Shown here in pieces: positions 7,951-17,299 of a stretch of 64,000 nucleotides of DNA. The number at the start of each line of letters is the position of its first letter. Position 1 is the stretch's first letter. The notes beneath the pieces are model-generated. The model worked only from the letters and a program-made list of their open reading frames with translations. It was not told where the DNA came from and did no database searches. Origin of the DNA: Halalkaliarchaeum sp. AArc-CO (GTDB taxonomy: Archaea; Halobacteriota; Halobacteria; Halobacteriales; Haloferacaceae); contig NZ_CP087723.1 in the NCBI RefSeq assembly GCF_024972735.1, positions 310,001 to 374,000 of the forward strand, given 5' to 3'. Made by a program: the position numbers and the translations under genes.

Positions 7951-9411
7951 GTGACCGGAAACCAGGACGCGCGCGTCGACATGACCACAGGGGCGATAAG
8001 CCCGCGGCTTTTCCGGCTGGCGTGGCCGCTGGTCCTGGGGAACCTGCTGCAGACGCTGTACAACCTCGCGGACATGTTCTGGGTGGGGCGGGTGAGCCCG
8101 GAGGCCGTCGCCGCCGTGTCGCTCATGTTTCCGCTGTCGTGGATGTTCGTCTCGACGGCGATGGGGCTCACGGCGGCGACGATCGCGCTCGTGTCCCAGC
8201 ACGTCGGCGCGGGCAACGACCGCCGGGCCGACAGGGTGGTCTCCCAGACGGTGCTTCTGGCGACGGTGGTGTCGATCGCGCTCGCGGCGGTCGGTCTGCT
8301 GTCCCGGCACTGGCTGTTGTACTGGATCGGCGCGCGCGACCAGGTGTACGTCGAGGCGCTGGCCTACATCGAGGTGATCTTTCTCACGCTGCCGCTGACG
8401 TTCCTGTTTTTCGCGTTCCGGTCGTCGTTGCAGGGCGCCGGCGACACGAAGACGGCGATGTGGCTGGTGGCCGTCTCGGCGGGGATCAACATCGTGATCG
8501 ACCCGTTTCTCATCCTCGGGTGGGGGCCGTTCCCGGCGATGGGAACCCGCGGCGCCGCGGTCGCGACGTTCCTCTCGCGGCTCGTCGCCGCGGTCGTCGG
8601 GATCTACATCCTCGTGAAGGGGTCGTGGGGGATCCAGCTCCACGTCGGCGACCTGTGGCCCGACCGGGAGATCCTCGGCAAGCTCGTCGAGGTCGGCTAT
8701 CCGGCCACCATCGACGGCTGGGCGCGGTCGTTCGCGGCGGTGGCGCTTGCGGCGCTGGTCGCCAGGTTCGGTCCGGCCGCGACGGCCGCCTACGGGATCG
8801 GCGTCAGGCTGATGTCCGTCTCATGGACCGTTTCGGGGGCCGTCGGACAGGCGACCGCGACCGGCGTCGGACAGAACCTCGGTGCCGGCACGCCGGACCG
8901 GGCGGTCGCGGTGACCCGCACGGCGACGCTCTCGACGATGGCGATCCTGTTTGCGGCAGGTGGGCTCGTCTGGGTCTTCCCCGAGATCGCGATCGCGATC
9001 TTCGTCGACGACGCCGCGGTGATCGACGAAGGGATCGTCTTCCTGCGCATCGTCGCGCTGGCGTGGGGCTTCTTCGGCGGACTGATGGTGATCCAGGGGG
9101 CGTTCCGCGGTGCGGGTCACACCAAGGTGGCGATGGCGCTGTCGATGCTCTCGCGGTGGATCTTCCGGATCCCGGCGGCGGTGTACCTCTCGTTCGCCTG
9201 GACGGTGACGATTCCGGGGACGACGATCACCGTTTCGGCGCTCGACTGGGGCGTCGAGGGGCTGTGGTGGGCGTTCGCGGCCTCGGCGACCGCCTCGTTC
9301 TTCGTCGGCGTGGCCTGGTTCGCCCGTGGCGGCTGGAAGGAGGGGGTCGTCGAGAGGGAGATCGAGACCACGACTGGCAGCGCCGAGGACGACCCGACCA
9401 TGGACGATTGA
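7951..9411 (+). CDS. MATE family efflux transporter (first of two)
   Basis: This is a cation-coupled multidrug/toxin extrusion transporter with twelve predicted helices in two related halves. The first half opens LFRLAWPLVLGNLLQTLYN and contains NLADMFWVGR. Repeat-half motifs such as LQGAGDTKTAMW and QGAFRGAGHTKVAM are typical of MATE proteins. I chose GTG 7951 (~486 aa) because it places a short hydrophilic lead before the first helix. ATG 7981 and upstream ATG 7867 are also in frame. The substrate cannot be predicted. A paralogue is at 32287-33717, with low visible similarity beyond the family motifs. Confidence 0.9.
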   Translation: MTGNQDARVDMTTGAISPRLFRLAWPLVLGNLLQTLYNLADMFWVGRVSPEAVAAVSLMFPLSWMFVSTAMGLTAATIALVSQHVGAGNDRRADRVVSQTVLLATVVSIALAAVGLLSRHWLLYWIGARDQVYVEALAYIEVIFLTLPLTFLFFAFRSSLQGAGDTKTAMWLVAVSAGINIVIDPFLILGWGPFPAMGTRGAAVATFLSRLVAAVVGIYILVKGSWGIQLHVGDLWPDREILGKLVEVGYPATIDGWARSFAAVALAALVARFGPAATAAYGIGVRLMSVSWTVSGAVGQATATGVGQNLGAGTPDRAVAVTRTATLSTMAILFAAGGLVWVFPEIAIAIFVDDAAVIDEGIVFLRIVALAWGFFGGLMVIQGAFRGAGHTKVAMALSMLSRWIFRIPAAVYLSFAWTVTIPGTTITVSALDWGVEGLWWAFAASATASFFVGVAWFARGGWKEGVVEREIETTTGSAEDDPTMDD

Positions 9412-9432
9412 GCTACCCACCGACGGACGCGT

Positions 9433-9597
9433 TCACTCGACCGGCTCGACTACCGCCTCGCCGCAGTGGGGACAGTGCTCGTAGTCCTCCGAGATCGGCT
9501 CCTCGCAGGACCGGCAGACGTACGCCGGCTCCCGGGCGTTCGTGAACGCCCGTTTCGTTTCCTCGAACTTCTCGCCGGCTTTTCTGAACAGGCTCAT
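9433..9597 (-). CDS. Small zinc-ribbon protein
   Basis: This 54-residue protein starts MSLFRKAGEKFEETKRAF. It has a basic, helical N-terminus followed by a single zinc ribbon with Cys28-x2-Cys31 and Cys42-x2-Cys45 (VCRSCEEP...HCPHCGEAV). It is a typical haloarchaeal small zinc-finger protein. The partner and role are unknown. It is convergent with the MATE gene, ending ~20 bp from it, and divergent from mutL. The codon pattern and the four cysteines make it a convincing gene despite its size. Confidence 0.8.
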   Translation of the reverse strand: MSLFRKAGEKFEETKRAFTNAREPAYVCRSCEEPISEDYEHCPHCGEAVVEPVE

Positions 9598-9726
9598 CGT
9601 TCGAGCAAGGCCGACCGGACGAATAAACGTTGGCCCGCGAGGGTTCCGTGACCGGGATCACGGGAGCGGTGGAGCAGTCGAGACGTGGGGCACGGCTTCA
9701 AGTGGATTCGGCCCGCATCGCCGACG

Positions 9727-12027
9727 ATGACTGACGGGCCACCGACGGGTGCCGAGGGACCGGAGACGAACGCGGAGGGACCGGAGACGGACGCCGACGA
9801 ACCGCCGACGATCCGACAGCTCGACGAGCGAACCGTCCAGCAGATCGCCGCCGGCGAGGTCGTCGAGCGTCCCGCCTCCGTCGTGAAGGAACTCGTGGAG
9901 AACAGCCTCGACGCCGGCGCCGACAGGATTTCGGTGTCGATCCGTGCGGGCGGAACCGAGGCGATCCGCGTGCGCGACGACGGCGTCGGAATCCCCCGCG
10001 AGCAGCTCCCCGAGGCGGTCGCCCAACATGCCACCTCCAAGATCGGCGACGTCGACGACCTCGCGGGTGGGGTCGCCACCCTCGGGTTTCGGGGGGAGGC
10101 GTTGCACGCGATCGGCGCCGTTTCGCGGCTCACCGTCCGGTCGCGACCCCTGGACGACGAGGTCGGTGCCGAACTGACCGTCGAGGGTGGCGACGCCGGT
10201 GAGGTCCGCCGGGTCGGCTGTCCAGGAGGGACGACAATCGAGGTGCGGGACCTGTTTTTCAACACCCCCGCACGGAAGAAGTTCCTCGCCACCGAGACGA
10301 CCGAAACCGACCGCGTCGGGACAGTCGTCACCCAGTACGCCCTCGCGAACCCCGACGTCGCGGTTTCCTTCGAGGTGGACGACCGAGAGCGGTTCGCGAC
10401 TCCGGGCGACGGAAACCTCCGGTCTGCGGTGCTGTCGATCTACGGCCGGGAGGTCGCCGAGGGGATGATCGCGGTGGAGTTCGATGCCGCCGCCACCGAC
10501 CTCGACACGCCAGTCGATCGCGTCCACGGGCTCGTCTCCGAGCCCGAAGTGAACCGTGCGACCCGGGAGTATCTCGCGACGTTCGTCAACGACAGGTACG
10601 TGACCGTAAGCGAGCTCCGGAACGCGGTACTGTCCGCCTACGGTGGACAGCTCGCCCCCGAGCGATATCCCTTCGCCGTGCTGTTCGTCGAACTCCCGAC
10701 CGGGGCGGTCGACGCGAACGTCCACCCCAGGAAGCTCGAGGTCCGGTTCGACGACCCGGAGGCGGTTCAATCGGCCGTCGAAACTGCCGTCAGCGACGCG
10801 CTTCTAGAGCACGGCATCCTCCGGTCGTCGGCGCCACGGGGACGGTCGTCCCCCGCGGAGACGCCGGTGTCGCCGGAGGAAACATCGGTGTCGCCGGAGG
10901 CCCCCGACGAAGTCGCGGAGTTCGACGAGGCTGCGGCCGATATCGACGAGGGGCCCGGAGACCTCTCGGGAGCGGGTGCCGAATCGACGACCGGAACGGA
11001 CGTCGACGTCAGCGATGTCGTCGACGACACAGGTACGGGAGACGACACAGGTACGGGAGACGACACAGGTACGGGAGACGACACAGGTACGGGAGACGAC
11101 ACAGGTACGGGAGACGACACAGGTACGGGAGACGACACAGGCGCCACTGACGAGGTCGAAACCGGAGACACCCAAAGCGTCTCCCCGGCGGACGAGGACG
11201 GGTGGACCGTCGACGGGATCGATCGCTCCGGGGCGGCGGGGATCGCCGACCGGGGAAGCGACACCTCGATGGGCCCCGACGATGACGCGTCGATCGGTTC
11301 CGACGAGAACGCTCGACGGATTATCGACGGAACGTTCGACGCCTCGGAGCCGACGAGCCAGCGGACTCTCTCGGGGGAGACGACCGACGCCGAGCGAGCC
11401 TACGAGTCGCTCCCGCGGCTGTCGATCCTCGGCCAGCTGTTCGACACCTACGTGCTCGGCGAGGCCGACGACGGGCTCGTGTTGATCGACCAGCACGCCG
11501 CCGACGAGCGGATCAACTACGAGCGGCTCCGGGGAGCGTTCGCCGACGGTCCGCCGGCCCAGGCGCTCGCCGAGCCGGTCGAACTCGAACTCACCGCGCG
11601 GGAGGCGACGCTTTTCGACGCCGACGGGACGGCCGATCGCCTCGCCGAGTTCGGGTTCGAGGCCGACCGCGTCGACGACCGTACCGTGGAAGTGAGTGCG
11701 GTCCCGGCGGTGTTCGACGCCGCGCTCGAGCCGGAACTCCTCCGTGACGTGCTCGTCGGACTCGCACGCACCGACGCCAACGCGGGCGAGTCCGTCCTCG
11801 AAGCTGTCGACGACCTGCTGGCTGACCTGGCGTGTTACCCCTCAGTGACCGGAAACACCGGACTCACTGACGGTTCGGTCGTGGAACTGCTCTCAAAACT
11901 GGACGACTGTGAGAACCCATATGCGTGTCCGCACGGGCGGCCGACCGTCATCGAACTTTCTCGGGGGGAGATCGAGGACCGGTTCGAGCGGGACTATCCG
12001 GGACACGCCGGACGGCGCGCGGAGTGA
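9727..12027 (+). CDS. mutL: DNA mismatch repair protein MutL
   Basis: MutL couples mismatch recognition by MutS to strand incision. The GHKL ATPase domain shows ELVENSLDAGA (~55-65), DDGVGIP (~84-90) and GFRGEAL (~120-126). The C-terminal domain keeps the metal-binding endonuclease motif DQHA-x2-E-x4-E at ~588-599 and a CPHGRP motif near the end, so this MutL is predicted to nick DNA itself. The two are joined by a long acidic linker (~360-540) that includes six copies of an 18-bp repeat encoding TGTGDD. The protein is 766 aa from ATG 9727. An upstream in-frame start at 9685 adds only a non-conserved lead. No mutS lies in the window. Confidence 0.95.
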   Translation: MTDGPPTGAEGPETNAEGPETDADEPPTIRQLDERTVQQIAAGEVVERPASVVKELVENSLDAGADRISVSIRAGGTEAIRVRDDGVGIPREQLPEAVAQHATSKIGDVDDLAGGVATLGFRGEALHAIGAVSRLTVRSRPLDDEVGAELTVEGGDAGEVRRVGCPGGTTIEVRDLFFNTPARKKFLATETTETDRVGTVVTQYALANPDVAVSFEVDDRERFATPGDGNLRSAVLSIYGREVAEGMIAVEFDAAATDLDTPVDRVHGLVSEPEVNRATREYLATFVNDRYVTVSELRNAVLSAYGGQLAPERYPFAVLFVELPTGAVDANVHPRKLEVRFDDPEAVQSAVETAVSDALLEHGILRSSAPRGRSSPAETPVSPEETSVSPEAPDEVAEFDEAAADIDEGPGDLSGAGAESTTGTDVDVSDVVDDTGTGDDTGTGDDTGTGDDTGTGDDTGTGDDTGTGDDTGATDEVETGDTQSVSPADEDGWTVDGIDRSGAAGIADRGSDTSMGPDDDASIGSDENARRIIDGTFDASEPTSQRTLSGETTDAERAYESLPRLSILGQLFDTYVLGEADDGLVLIDQHAADERINYERLRGAFADGPPAQALAEPVELELTAREATLFDADGTADRLAEFGFEADRVDDRTVEVSAVPAVFDAALEPELLRDVLVGLARTDANAGESVLEAVDDLLADLACYPSVTGNTGLTDGSVVELLSKLDDCENPYACPHGRPTVIELSRGEIEDRFERDYPGHAGRRAE
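11023..11145 (+). repeat. 18-bp tandem repeat inside mutL
   Basis: The unit GACGACACAGGTACGGGA is repeated six times without change (11023-11130), followed by a partial, diverged seventh unit. It encodes (DDTGTG)n in the interdomain linker. Identity at third codon positions points to recent expansion by slippage or unequal recombination. The unit length keeps the reading frame. Confidence 0.95.
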
Positions 12028-12114
12028 GCGTCGCTGCTCGGGGCAAAACTCCCGGCACCGCTCCCGACCGCTTTCGACCCAAACGATAATGGGCCTCCCT
12101 GCGTCGACCCGAAC

Positions 12115-12429
12115 ATGGTCGAGATCGAAAAGCCCGAACTCGAGGGCGAGTCCGTCCGGTACCGCGACAACACTTGGGAGCTCACGGGAGCACTCGAGGT
12201 AAAGCGGAACGGGGAACTCATCCACGCGAAAGCCAGGAAATCGAGCCGAGTTCGGGGCAACTCGGGGACGTTTTCGTTCGCGCTACAGGACTCTCCGGCG
12301 TCGCTGAATCCGGGTAATCCGGGCGAGTTCGACGTCGAGCTAAAGCGGCTCGAGGACGCCTACTATCTCGTTGTGATCCGGAACCACGCGACGACCCACT
12401 ACCGGCTCACGAATCTCAACTACGACTAG
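12115..12429 (+). CDS. Conserved hypothetical protein
   Basis: I do not recognise a named family for this 104-residue acidic protein. It begins MVEIEKPELEGESVRYRDNT and is predicted to be mostly beta strand, without signal peptide, membrane segment or metal ligands. The ATG follows an ACGATAATGGG stretch. It lies ~90 bp downstream of mutL and ~70 bp upstream of hisI on the same strand, but nothing ties its function to either. Codon use matches its neighbours. Confidence 0.7.
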   Translation: MVEIEKPELEGESVRYRDNTWELTGALEVKRNGELIHAKARKSSRVRGNSGTFSFALQDSPASLNPGNPGEFDVELKRLEDAYYLVVIRNHATTHYRLTNLNYD

Positions 12430-12501
12430 TGTCGGTCGCGTGGCCGGTCGGGTCCCGCCCCACACAAAAGGCCTATTCACCGGGGTCGCGTTGATCCGAT
12501 C

Positions 12502-12918
12502 ATGACTTCCGACACCGACGACGGCGGAGTCGCTTCCGGGGCGGCGACGTCCGAGGAAGGCGACGTCCCCGTCGACTTCGGCGAGGACGGCCTCGTCCCC
12601 GCGGTCGCCCAGGACACCGACTCGGGGGAGGTGCTCATGCTGGCGTACGTAACGCCGGAGGCGCTTGCACGCACCCGCGAGACCGGCTTTGCACACTACT
12701 ACTCCCGATCGCGCGAGGAGCTGTGGAAGAAAGGTGCCAGTTCCGGCCACCTCCAGCGGATCGTCGAGGTCCGGGTCGACTGCGACGCCGACACCCTGCT
12801 GTATCTCGTCGAACAGGACGGCGGCGCGTGCCACACCGGCCATCGCTCGTGTTTCTACCGGACCATCGACGGCGAACACGTCGGCGAGCGCGTCTTCGAC
12901 CCCGACGAGGTGTACTGA
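12502..12918 (+). CDS. hisI: Phosphoribosyl-AMP cyclohydrolase
   Basis: HisI opens the purine ring of phosphoribosyl-AMP, the third step of histidine biosynthesis, in the cytoplasm. After an acidic N-terminal extension (~1-25) the protein shows the conserved VLMLAYV at ~44-50, the substrate loop [16 protein letters not shown] at ~68-83, the metal-binding DCDADT at ~93-98 and conserved Cys110 and Cys117 ([12 protein letters not shown]). It is monofunctional: no HisE domain is fused. The next gene begins with GTG two bases after the stop, so the two are probably co-transcribed and translationally coupled. Confidence 0.96.
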   Translation: MTSDTDDGGVASGAATSEEGDVPVDFGEDGLVPAVAQDTDSGEVLMLAYVTPEALARTRETGFAHYYSRSREELWKKGASSGHLQRIVEVRVDCDADTLLYLVEQDGGACHTGHRSCFYRTIDGEHVGERVFDPDEVY

Positions 12919-12919
12919 G

Positions 12920-14095
12920 GTGGCTGACGGAACCGACACTGTCGGCGGAGCGGACACCCCCGGGTCGGCCGCATCGATTCTCGCTCGGGCCGGCGAGGCG
13001 GCCGCCGAACTCCGGGAGCGCTACGACGAGCTCCGGGCGATCGAGCGTCGCATCGACGACCTCGGAACCCACCGCGTGGAGGCGGCCGCCGACGCCTACC
13101 GCCGTGCACATCGGGTGCTCGACAGCTACGAGGACGACGCCACCGGCACGGGGGATTTCGGGGCGTATCTCACGTTCGAAAGCAAGTTCTCGGCGGCCGT
13201 CGACGTCGCCGACGACGCGCTCGCCGTCGACGCCTTCGAGGCCGCACGGGAGGCCGTCGACAAGCGCCGGCTCTCGGCGTCGGACTTCGCGGCCGCTCGG
13301 GAGGCGCTCGAAACCCCTGGCGAGTACGTCGAACTGCTCGAGGAACGCGACGACGCCGTCGACGCCTACCGTCTCGCCCGGCGCAACGCCAACGAGGCGC
13401 TGTCGGCGCTGGACGAGCGGATCGAAACGCTGGAGCGGGTCGCCGACTTCGCAGACGTCGATCCCGACGCACCGGTCGATCGACTCCGGGAGCCGATCGA
13501 GGCGTACAACGACGCGGTCAACGAGGCGTTCGAGTCGTTCAAACGAGAGGCCAGTGCGCGGGCGCTGTTCGAGTTCATCGAGCGCACCGAGCGGTACCCG
13601 CTGGTCGAGGTCGACCAGCCGCCGCGGGAGCTCCAGGAGTACGTCGAGGACGCATCGGCCGGCGAGGAGCCGCTCCCGACGCTTTTGGAGTACGTCGACT
13701 ACTCCCCCTCGAAACTGGAGCATTACGTCGACGATCCGGGGGCGCTCAGGACGACCGTCGCAGTCCATCGAACGTATCTCGACCGGATCGACGCGGCGCC
13801 GCTTTCGATCGAGTGGCCGCCCGCGGCGGCCGACGAACTGCAGTACCGGATCAAGGAGCTGATCCCGGTTGTCTCCAGGCTCGACGCCGAAGAGCCGGTG
13901 GTTCACCTCAGGGAGATCAGGTCGCTCACTCGCGAGGACGAGTACGCAACACTCCGCCGGACCGCCCGAGCCCGCGAGGAGCTGTCCGACGAGGGACTGG
14001 AGCTGCTCGCGAGCGGGGAGCTCGAGGACCGACTGTCGGAGGCGCGGGAGACGCGGGAGCTCGTGGCGGCGGTGCTTTCCGAGACGGACAGGTGA
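12920..14095 (+). CDS. Coiled-coil haloarchaeal protein
   Basis: This 391-residue, highly acidic protein is dominated by long helices with heptad-like spacing (for example AAELRERYDELRAIERRIDD near 25-45, and further coils at ~110-250). I recall a haloarchaea-specific family (possibly DUF7118) but no assigned function. There is no membrane segment or enzyme motif. The GTG at 12920 follows the hisI stop by one base, and a longer in-frame reading into hisI was rejected. A structural or scaffold role would be a guess. Confidence 0.75.
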   Translation: MADGTDTVGGADTPGSAASILARAGEAAAELRERYDELRAIERRIDDLGTHRVEAAADAYRRAHRVLDSYEDDATGTGDFGAYLTFESKFSAAVDVADDALAVDAFEAAREAVDKRRLSASDFAAAREALETPGEYVELLEERDDAVDAYRLARRNANEALSALDERIETLERVADFADVDPDAPVDRLREPIEAYNDAVNEAFESFKREASARALFEFIERTERYPLVEVDQPPRELQEYVEDASAGEEPLPTLLEYVDYSPSKLEHYVDDPGALRTTVAVHRTYLDRIDAAPLSIEWPPAAADELQYRIKELIPVVSRLDAEEPVVHLREIRSLTREDEYATLRRTARAREELSDEGLELLASGELEDRLSEARETRELVAAVLSETDR

Positions 14096-14203
14096 CTGTC
14101 GGCGGACCCGAGGGCGGAACGGCGCATCGATCGCGGCGCGGGCGCGGAAGCCGACCGCTTCCGGCTTCCGAACGTTCTTCCCGTAGCCCACCGAGTCGGG
14201 GGT

Positions 14204-16378
14204 ATGCAGCGGATTCAGGCGAACGACTACCACGACATCGCCAAACCGACAGATCCCCGACTCTCCCCCGACGGCGACCGCGTCGCGTTCGTCCGAACGA
14301 TCCCCGACGACGAGGAGTCCGTCGAGGCGACGGTGTACGTCGTCCCGACCGACGGTTCCGGGCCCGCCCGGCGGTTCACGCTCGCGGAGGGCGTCGACGC
14401 CGAGCCGAGATGGAGCCCGGAGGGCGACCGGCTGGCGTTCACCTCCACCCGCGGAGCCGACGACGACAGACAGCAGCTGTGGGTACTGCCCGTCGACGGC
14501 GGCGAGGCCCGCCAGGTGACCGACGTCGTCGGCGGCGTGAGCTCGATCGACTGGTCGCCGGACGGAGGTCGGATTGCGTTCGTTCAGTCGATCTCCGAGG
14601 AGGATAGAGCGGATGGACGGGATCGAGGCGTCGACGAGGAGTACGAGCCAGACGAACCGGATCCCCGCGTGATCGACCGGACCGTCTACCGGTCGATGCA
14701 GCAGTACTTCGACGGACGGCGGTCACACGTGTACGTCGTCGACCTCGACGCCGAACGGCAGGAGGGAGACGACAACGACGAATCGGGAGAGGAGATCACG
14801 GCGATCTCCCCGACGATCGAGGGCGACGCCGACTTCAACGGGCCGGCGTGGGGCGACGAGTCGACGCTGTATTTCACGCAGTCGGTGGGCGAGGACCCGG
14901 ACGACTCGCTGGAGTACGGAATCCTCGCGTACGACACCGACGCAGAGTCGGTCGAACGGCTCCACCGCACGACCGGCTGGGGGACCGGGCTCGCAGCGAC
15001 GGCGGACGGGTCGGTTGCGTTCGTTCACGTCGAGGCCGAGCAGGCGTCGCTCCAGCAGGCCGACCTTCACGTGATCGACGCCGCCCAGGCGGCCGAGACG
15101 GAGGATCCGGCGGACGTTGAGGTCACGGACGTCACCGCCGGGCTGGACCGGACGCTCGGCTACGAGGCCGCCCCGCGGTGGGGACCCGCCGAGGAAACGC
15201 TGTACTTCACCACTCCGGACGAGGGGAAAACGTCGGTGTGGGCGGTGCCCGGTGACGGGAGCGACGATCCGTCGCGGCTGGTTCGCGAGGGGACTCTCGC
15301 GGGGATGGACGTCGGCGTTCCCGCCGACGGCGACGGGGAGGGGAGATCAGACGGGGACGGCTCCGGGGACGACGCCGACTCGGACGATGTCGCCGTCGCG
15401 GTCGCGATGTCCCAGTGGGATCACCCCGGCGACGTGTTCGTCTCGCCGGGTGGCGGCGCGGAGGACCTCAACCGGCTCACCACATTGAACGAGGCGTATC
15501 TCGACTCGGTCCACGTCGGCGAACCCGAACCCCTCGCGTTCGAGTCTACACAGGGTCTCGTCGAGGGCTGGGTGCTGGCGCCGCCCGGATTCGATCCCGA
15601 GGGTTCCTATCCCCTGGTCGTCGAGATCCACGGCGGCCCTCACGCGATGTGGTCGACCAGCGGGACGATGTGGCACGAGTTCCAGACGCTCGCGGCTCGG
15701 GGGTACGTCGTCTTCTGGTCGAACCCCCGCGGGTCGGCCGGCTACGGCGAGGAGTACATGAAGGCGATCGAGCGCGACTGGGGGGAGGCGACGCTCACCG
15801 ACGTGATGGCCGGCGTCCGGGAGGTCGCCGACCGCGAGTACGTCGACGAGTCACACGTCTTTCTCACCGGCGGCTCCTTCGGCGGGTTCATGACCGGCTG
15901 GACGGTCGGCAACACCGACTACTTCCGGGCGGCGGTCTCCCAGCGCGGCGTCTATCACCTCACAGGCTTTTACGGGTCGACCGACGGGGCGTACAAGCTG
16001 GTCGAAGGCGACTTCGACACGACCCCCTGGGAGGAGCCGGAGTTCCTCTGGGAGCAGTCGCCAGCCGGCCACGCTCACGAGGTGGAGACGCCGACTCTTC
16101 TCATCCACAGCGAGGACGACTACCGGACGCCGATTTCGGACGCGGAACTGTTCTACCGAATCCTCCGGAAGAACGACGTCGAGACTCGGTTCGTCCGGTA
16201 TCCCCGCGAGGGACACGAGCTCTCGCGGTCGGGCGAGCCGGGCCACGTCGTCGACCGGATCGAACGTATCGCGCGGTGGTTCGACGGCTATTCGGAGTAC
16301 CACGACGTCCCGAAGGCGCTCGAACGGGGCGACGACGGACTCTCCGCGGCGGACGCCGGCGAGGAAGACGAAACGTAG
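14204..16378 (+). CDS. S9 family prolyl oligopeptidase / acylaminoacyl peptidase
   Basis: This 724-residue serine peptidase has a beta-propeller N-terminal half, with WD/PD40-like repeats such as PRLSPDGDRVAF, PRWSPEGDRLAF and IDWSPDGGRIAF in residues ~20-140. The alpha/beta-hydrolase catalytic domain covers ~440-700. The triad can be placed: Ser558 in TGGSFGGF, an Asp at ~638-639 in HSEDDYRTP, and His671 in EGHELSRSG. The HGGP oxyanion-hole motif lies at ~475. No signal peptide is seen, so it should be cytoplasmic and trim short peptides or acylated N-termini. It is probably monocistronic. Confidence 0.93.
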   Translation: MQRIQANDYHDIAKPTDPRLSPDGDRVAFVRTIPDDEESVEATVYVVPTDGSGPARRFTLAEGVDAEPRWSPEGDRLAFTSTRGADDDRQQLWVLPVDGGEARQVTDVVGGVSSIDWSPDGGRIAFVQSISEEDRADGRDRGVDEEYEPDEPDPRVIDRTVYRSMQQYFDGRRSHVYVVDLDAERQEGDDNDESGEEITAISPTIEGDADFNGPAWGDESTLYFTQSVGEDPDDSLEYGILAYDTDAESVERLHRTTGWGTGLAATADGSVAFVHVEAEQASLQQADLHVIDAAQAAETEDPADVEVTDVTAGLDRTLGYEAAPRWGPAEETLYFTTPDEGKTSVWAVPGDGSDDPSRLVREGTLAGMDVGVPADGDGEGRSDGDGSGDDADSDDVAVAVAMSQWDHPGDVFVSPGGGAEDLNRLTTLNEAYLDSVHVGEPEPLAFESTQGLVEGWVLAPPGFDPEGSYPLVVEIHGGPHAMWSTSGTMWHEFQTLAARGYVVFWSNPRGSAGYGEEYMKAIERDWGEATLTDVMAGVREVADREYVDESHVFLTGGSFGGFMTGWTVGNTDYFRAAVSQRGVYHLTGFYGSTDGAYKLVEGDFDTTPWEEPEFLWEQSPAGHAHEVETPTLLIHSEDDYRTPISDAELFYRILRKNDVETRFVRYPREGHELSRSGEPGHVVDRIERIARWFDGYSEYHDVPKALERGDDGLSAADAGEEDET

Positions 16379-16400
16379 CAGAGAGCAGCCAACCGGCACC

Positions 16401-16871
16401 TCACGAGGGGCTCGAACCCGTGATGGTTCCGTCGCCGAGCGTTGCGCCGCTCGGAGCGTGAAGGACCAGCACCCGGACCGGTGGATCGAACGGGGCAGCG
16501 GTTAGTTCCCGCCGGTCGCCCGGTCGGAACGTGGCGTCGTCGCCGGTGGCGTCCGCGAACTCGAGGCGCTGTCGGTCCTCGCCCTCGCCGACGAGCAGCA
16601 CGACCTCGTCGGGAGACAGCGCGTCGCCCCCCTCGTGTACCACGACGAGGGTCAGTTCCTCGCCGTCGACGACGCCGTCGACGCCGACGCTCGCTGCTGG
16701 TTCGGCGGGGGCGAACGTGCCGATCGCCGCAAGGCCCGCAAGCCCGACCGTCGAGACGAGGATCACGACGAGCGCGAGAATGAGGACGCTCCCGATCGTC
16801 TCGGACTGGGCCCTGTCGGCCGACCCGGTAGCTCGGTTCGTTCCTCCGGTGTTCGCGTCGACTGTCGTCAA
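16401..16871 (-). CDS. Archaeal type IV pilin-like protein
   Basis: This is a 156-residue pilin-domain protein. The N-terminus has a hydrophilic lead ending RAQSETIGSV, followed by one long hydrophobic helix (~28-50), as in haloarchaeal class III signal peptides cut by the prepilin peptidase PibD. The rest is an acidic beta-rich domain. The only usable start is TTG at 16871: an in-frame stop lies just upstream, no ATG or GTG occurs before the hydrophobic helix, and a GGGA lies ~6 nt before the TTG. It is convergent with the S9 peptidase. No other pilus gene is adjacent; the ATPase/membrane pair at 45063-48772 is ~28 kb away. Confidence 0.82.
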   Translation of the reverse strand: MTTVDANTGGTNRATGSADRAQSETIGSVLILALVVILVSTVGLAGLAAIGTFAPAEPAASVGVDGVVDGEELTLVVVHEGGDALSPDEVVLLVGEGEDRQRLEFADATGDDATFRPGDRRELTAAPFDPPVRVLVLHAPSGATLGDGTITGSSPS

Positions 16872-16883
16872 TTCGATCCCTTT

Positions 16884-17216
16884 TCAGTGTGTCGTGCTGG
16901 TTCGGTCGTCGTAGGTTTCCACGGTTCCGTCCCGGATGTCCTCCCGACACCCCTCACAGTCCGGGTGATCGGGCTCGAAACACGCCGGCCGGCCCTTCCG
17001 GTCGACGGGAACCGGCCGTCGTTCGGCGTATCGACGGCAGACCAGCCGGGCGTTTCCGTCCTCGTCGGCCGGCAGGTCGTAGCGCTTTGCGCCCGAGCGG
17101 TCGCGCTCCCTCTCGGCGTCCTCCTTTCCCTCCCAGTAGGCGTGTCTGGCCTCCTCGTAGCGGCGGCCGAGCTCCCGGATGCGCTGCCGGAGGACGTGTT
17201 TCCACCGCTCGTCCAT
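16884..17216 (-). CDS. Cysteine-containing hypothetical protein
   Basis: This 110-residue protein has a basic, helical N-terminal half (KHVLRQRIRELGRRYEEAR) and a C-terminal half with Cys60, Cys79, Cys87 and Cys90 (PDHPDCEGCRED), which could bind zinc. I recall it as a conserved haloarchaeal family without a function. It lies 12 bp upstream of the pilin gene on the same strand, so they may share a transcript. No membrane segment is present. Confidence 0.72.
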   Translation of the reverse strand: MDERWKHVLRQRIRELGRRYEEARHAYWEGKEDAERERDRSGAKRYDLPADEDGNARLVCRRYAERRPVPVDRKGRPACFEPDHPDCEGCREDIRDGTVETYDDRTSTTH

Positions 17217-17299
17217 ACGACGTCTTGCGGCTGGATGGACTTATAAGGGGTGATGAGCGACCGAAGAAAACGTCGCGTCGACGGTCGGAACCCGTCCGA

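Noticed and set aside
11023-11145. Repeat array considered as a CRISPR
   Set aside because: The units are contiguous 18-mers without spacers and lie in frame within mutL.
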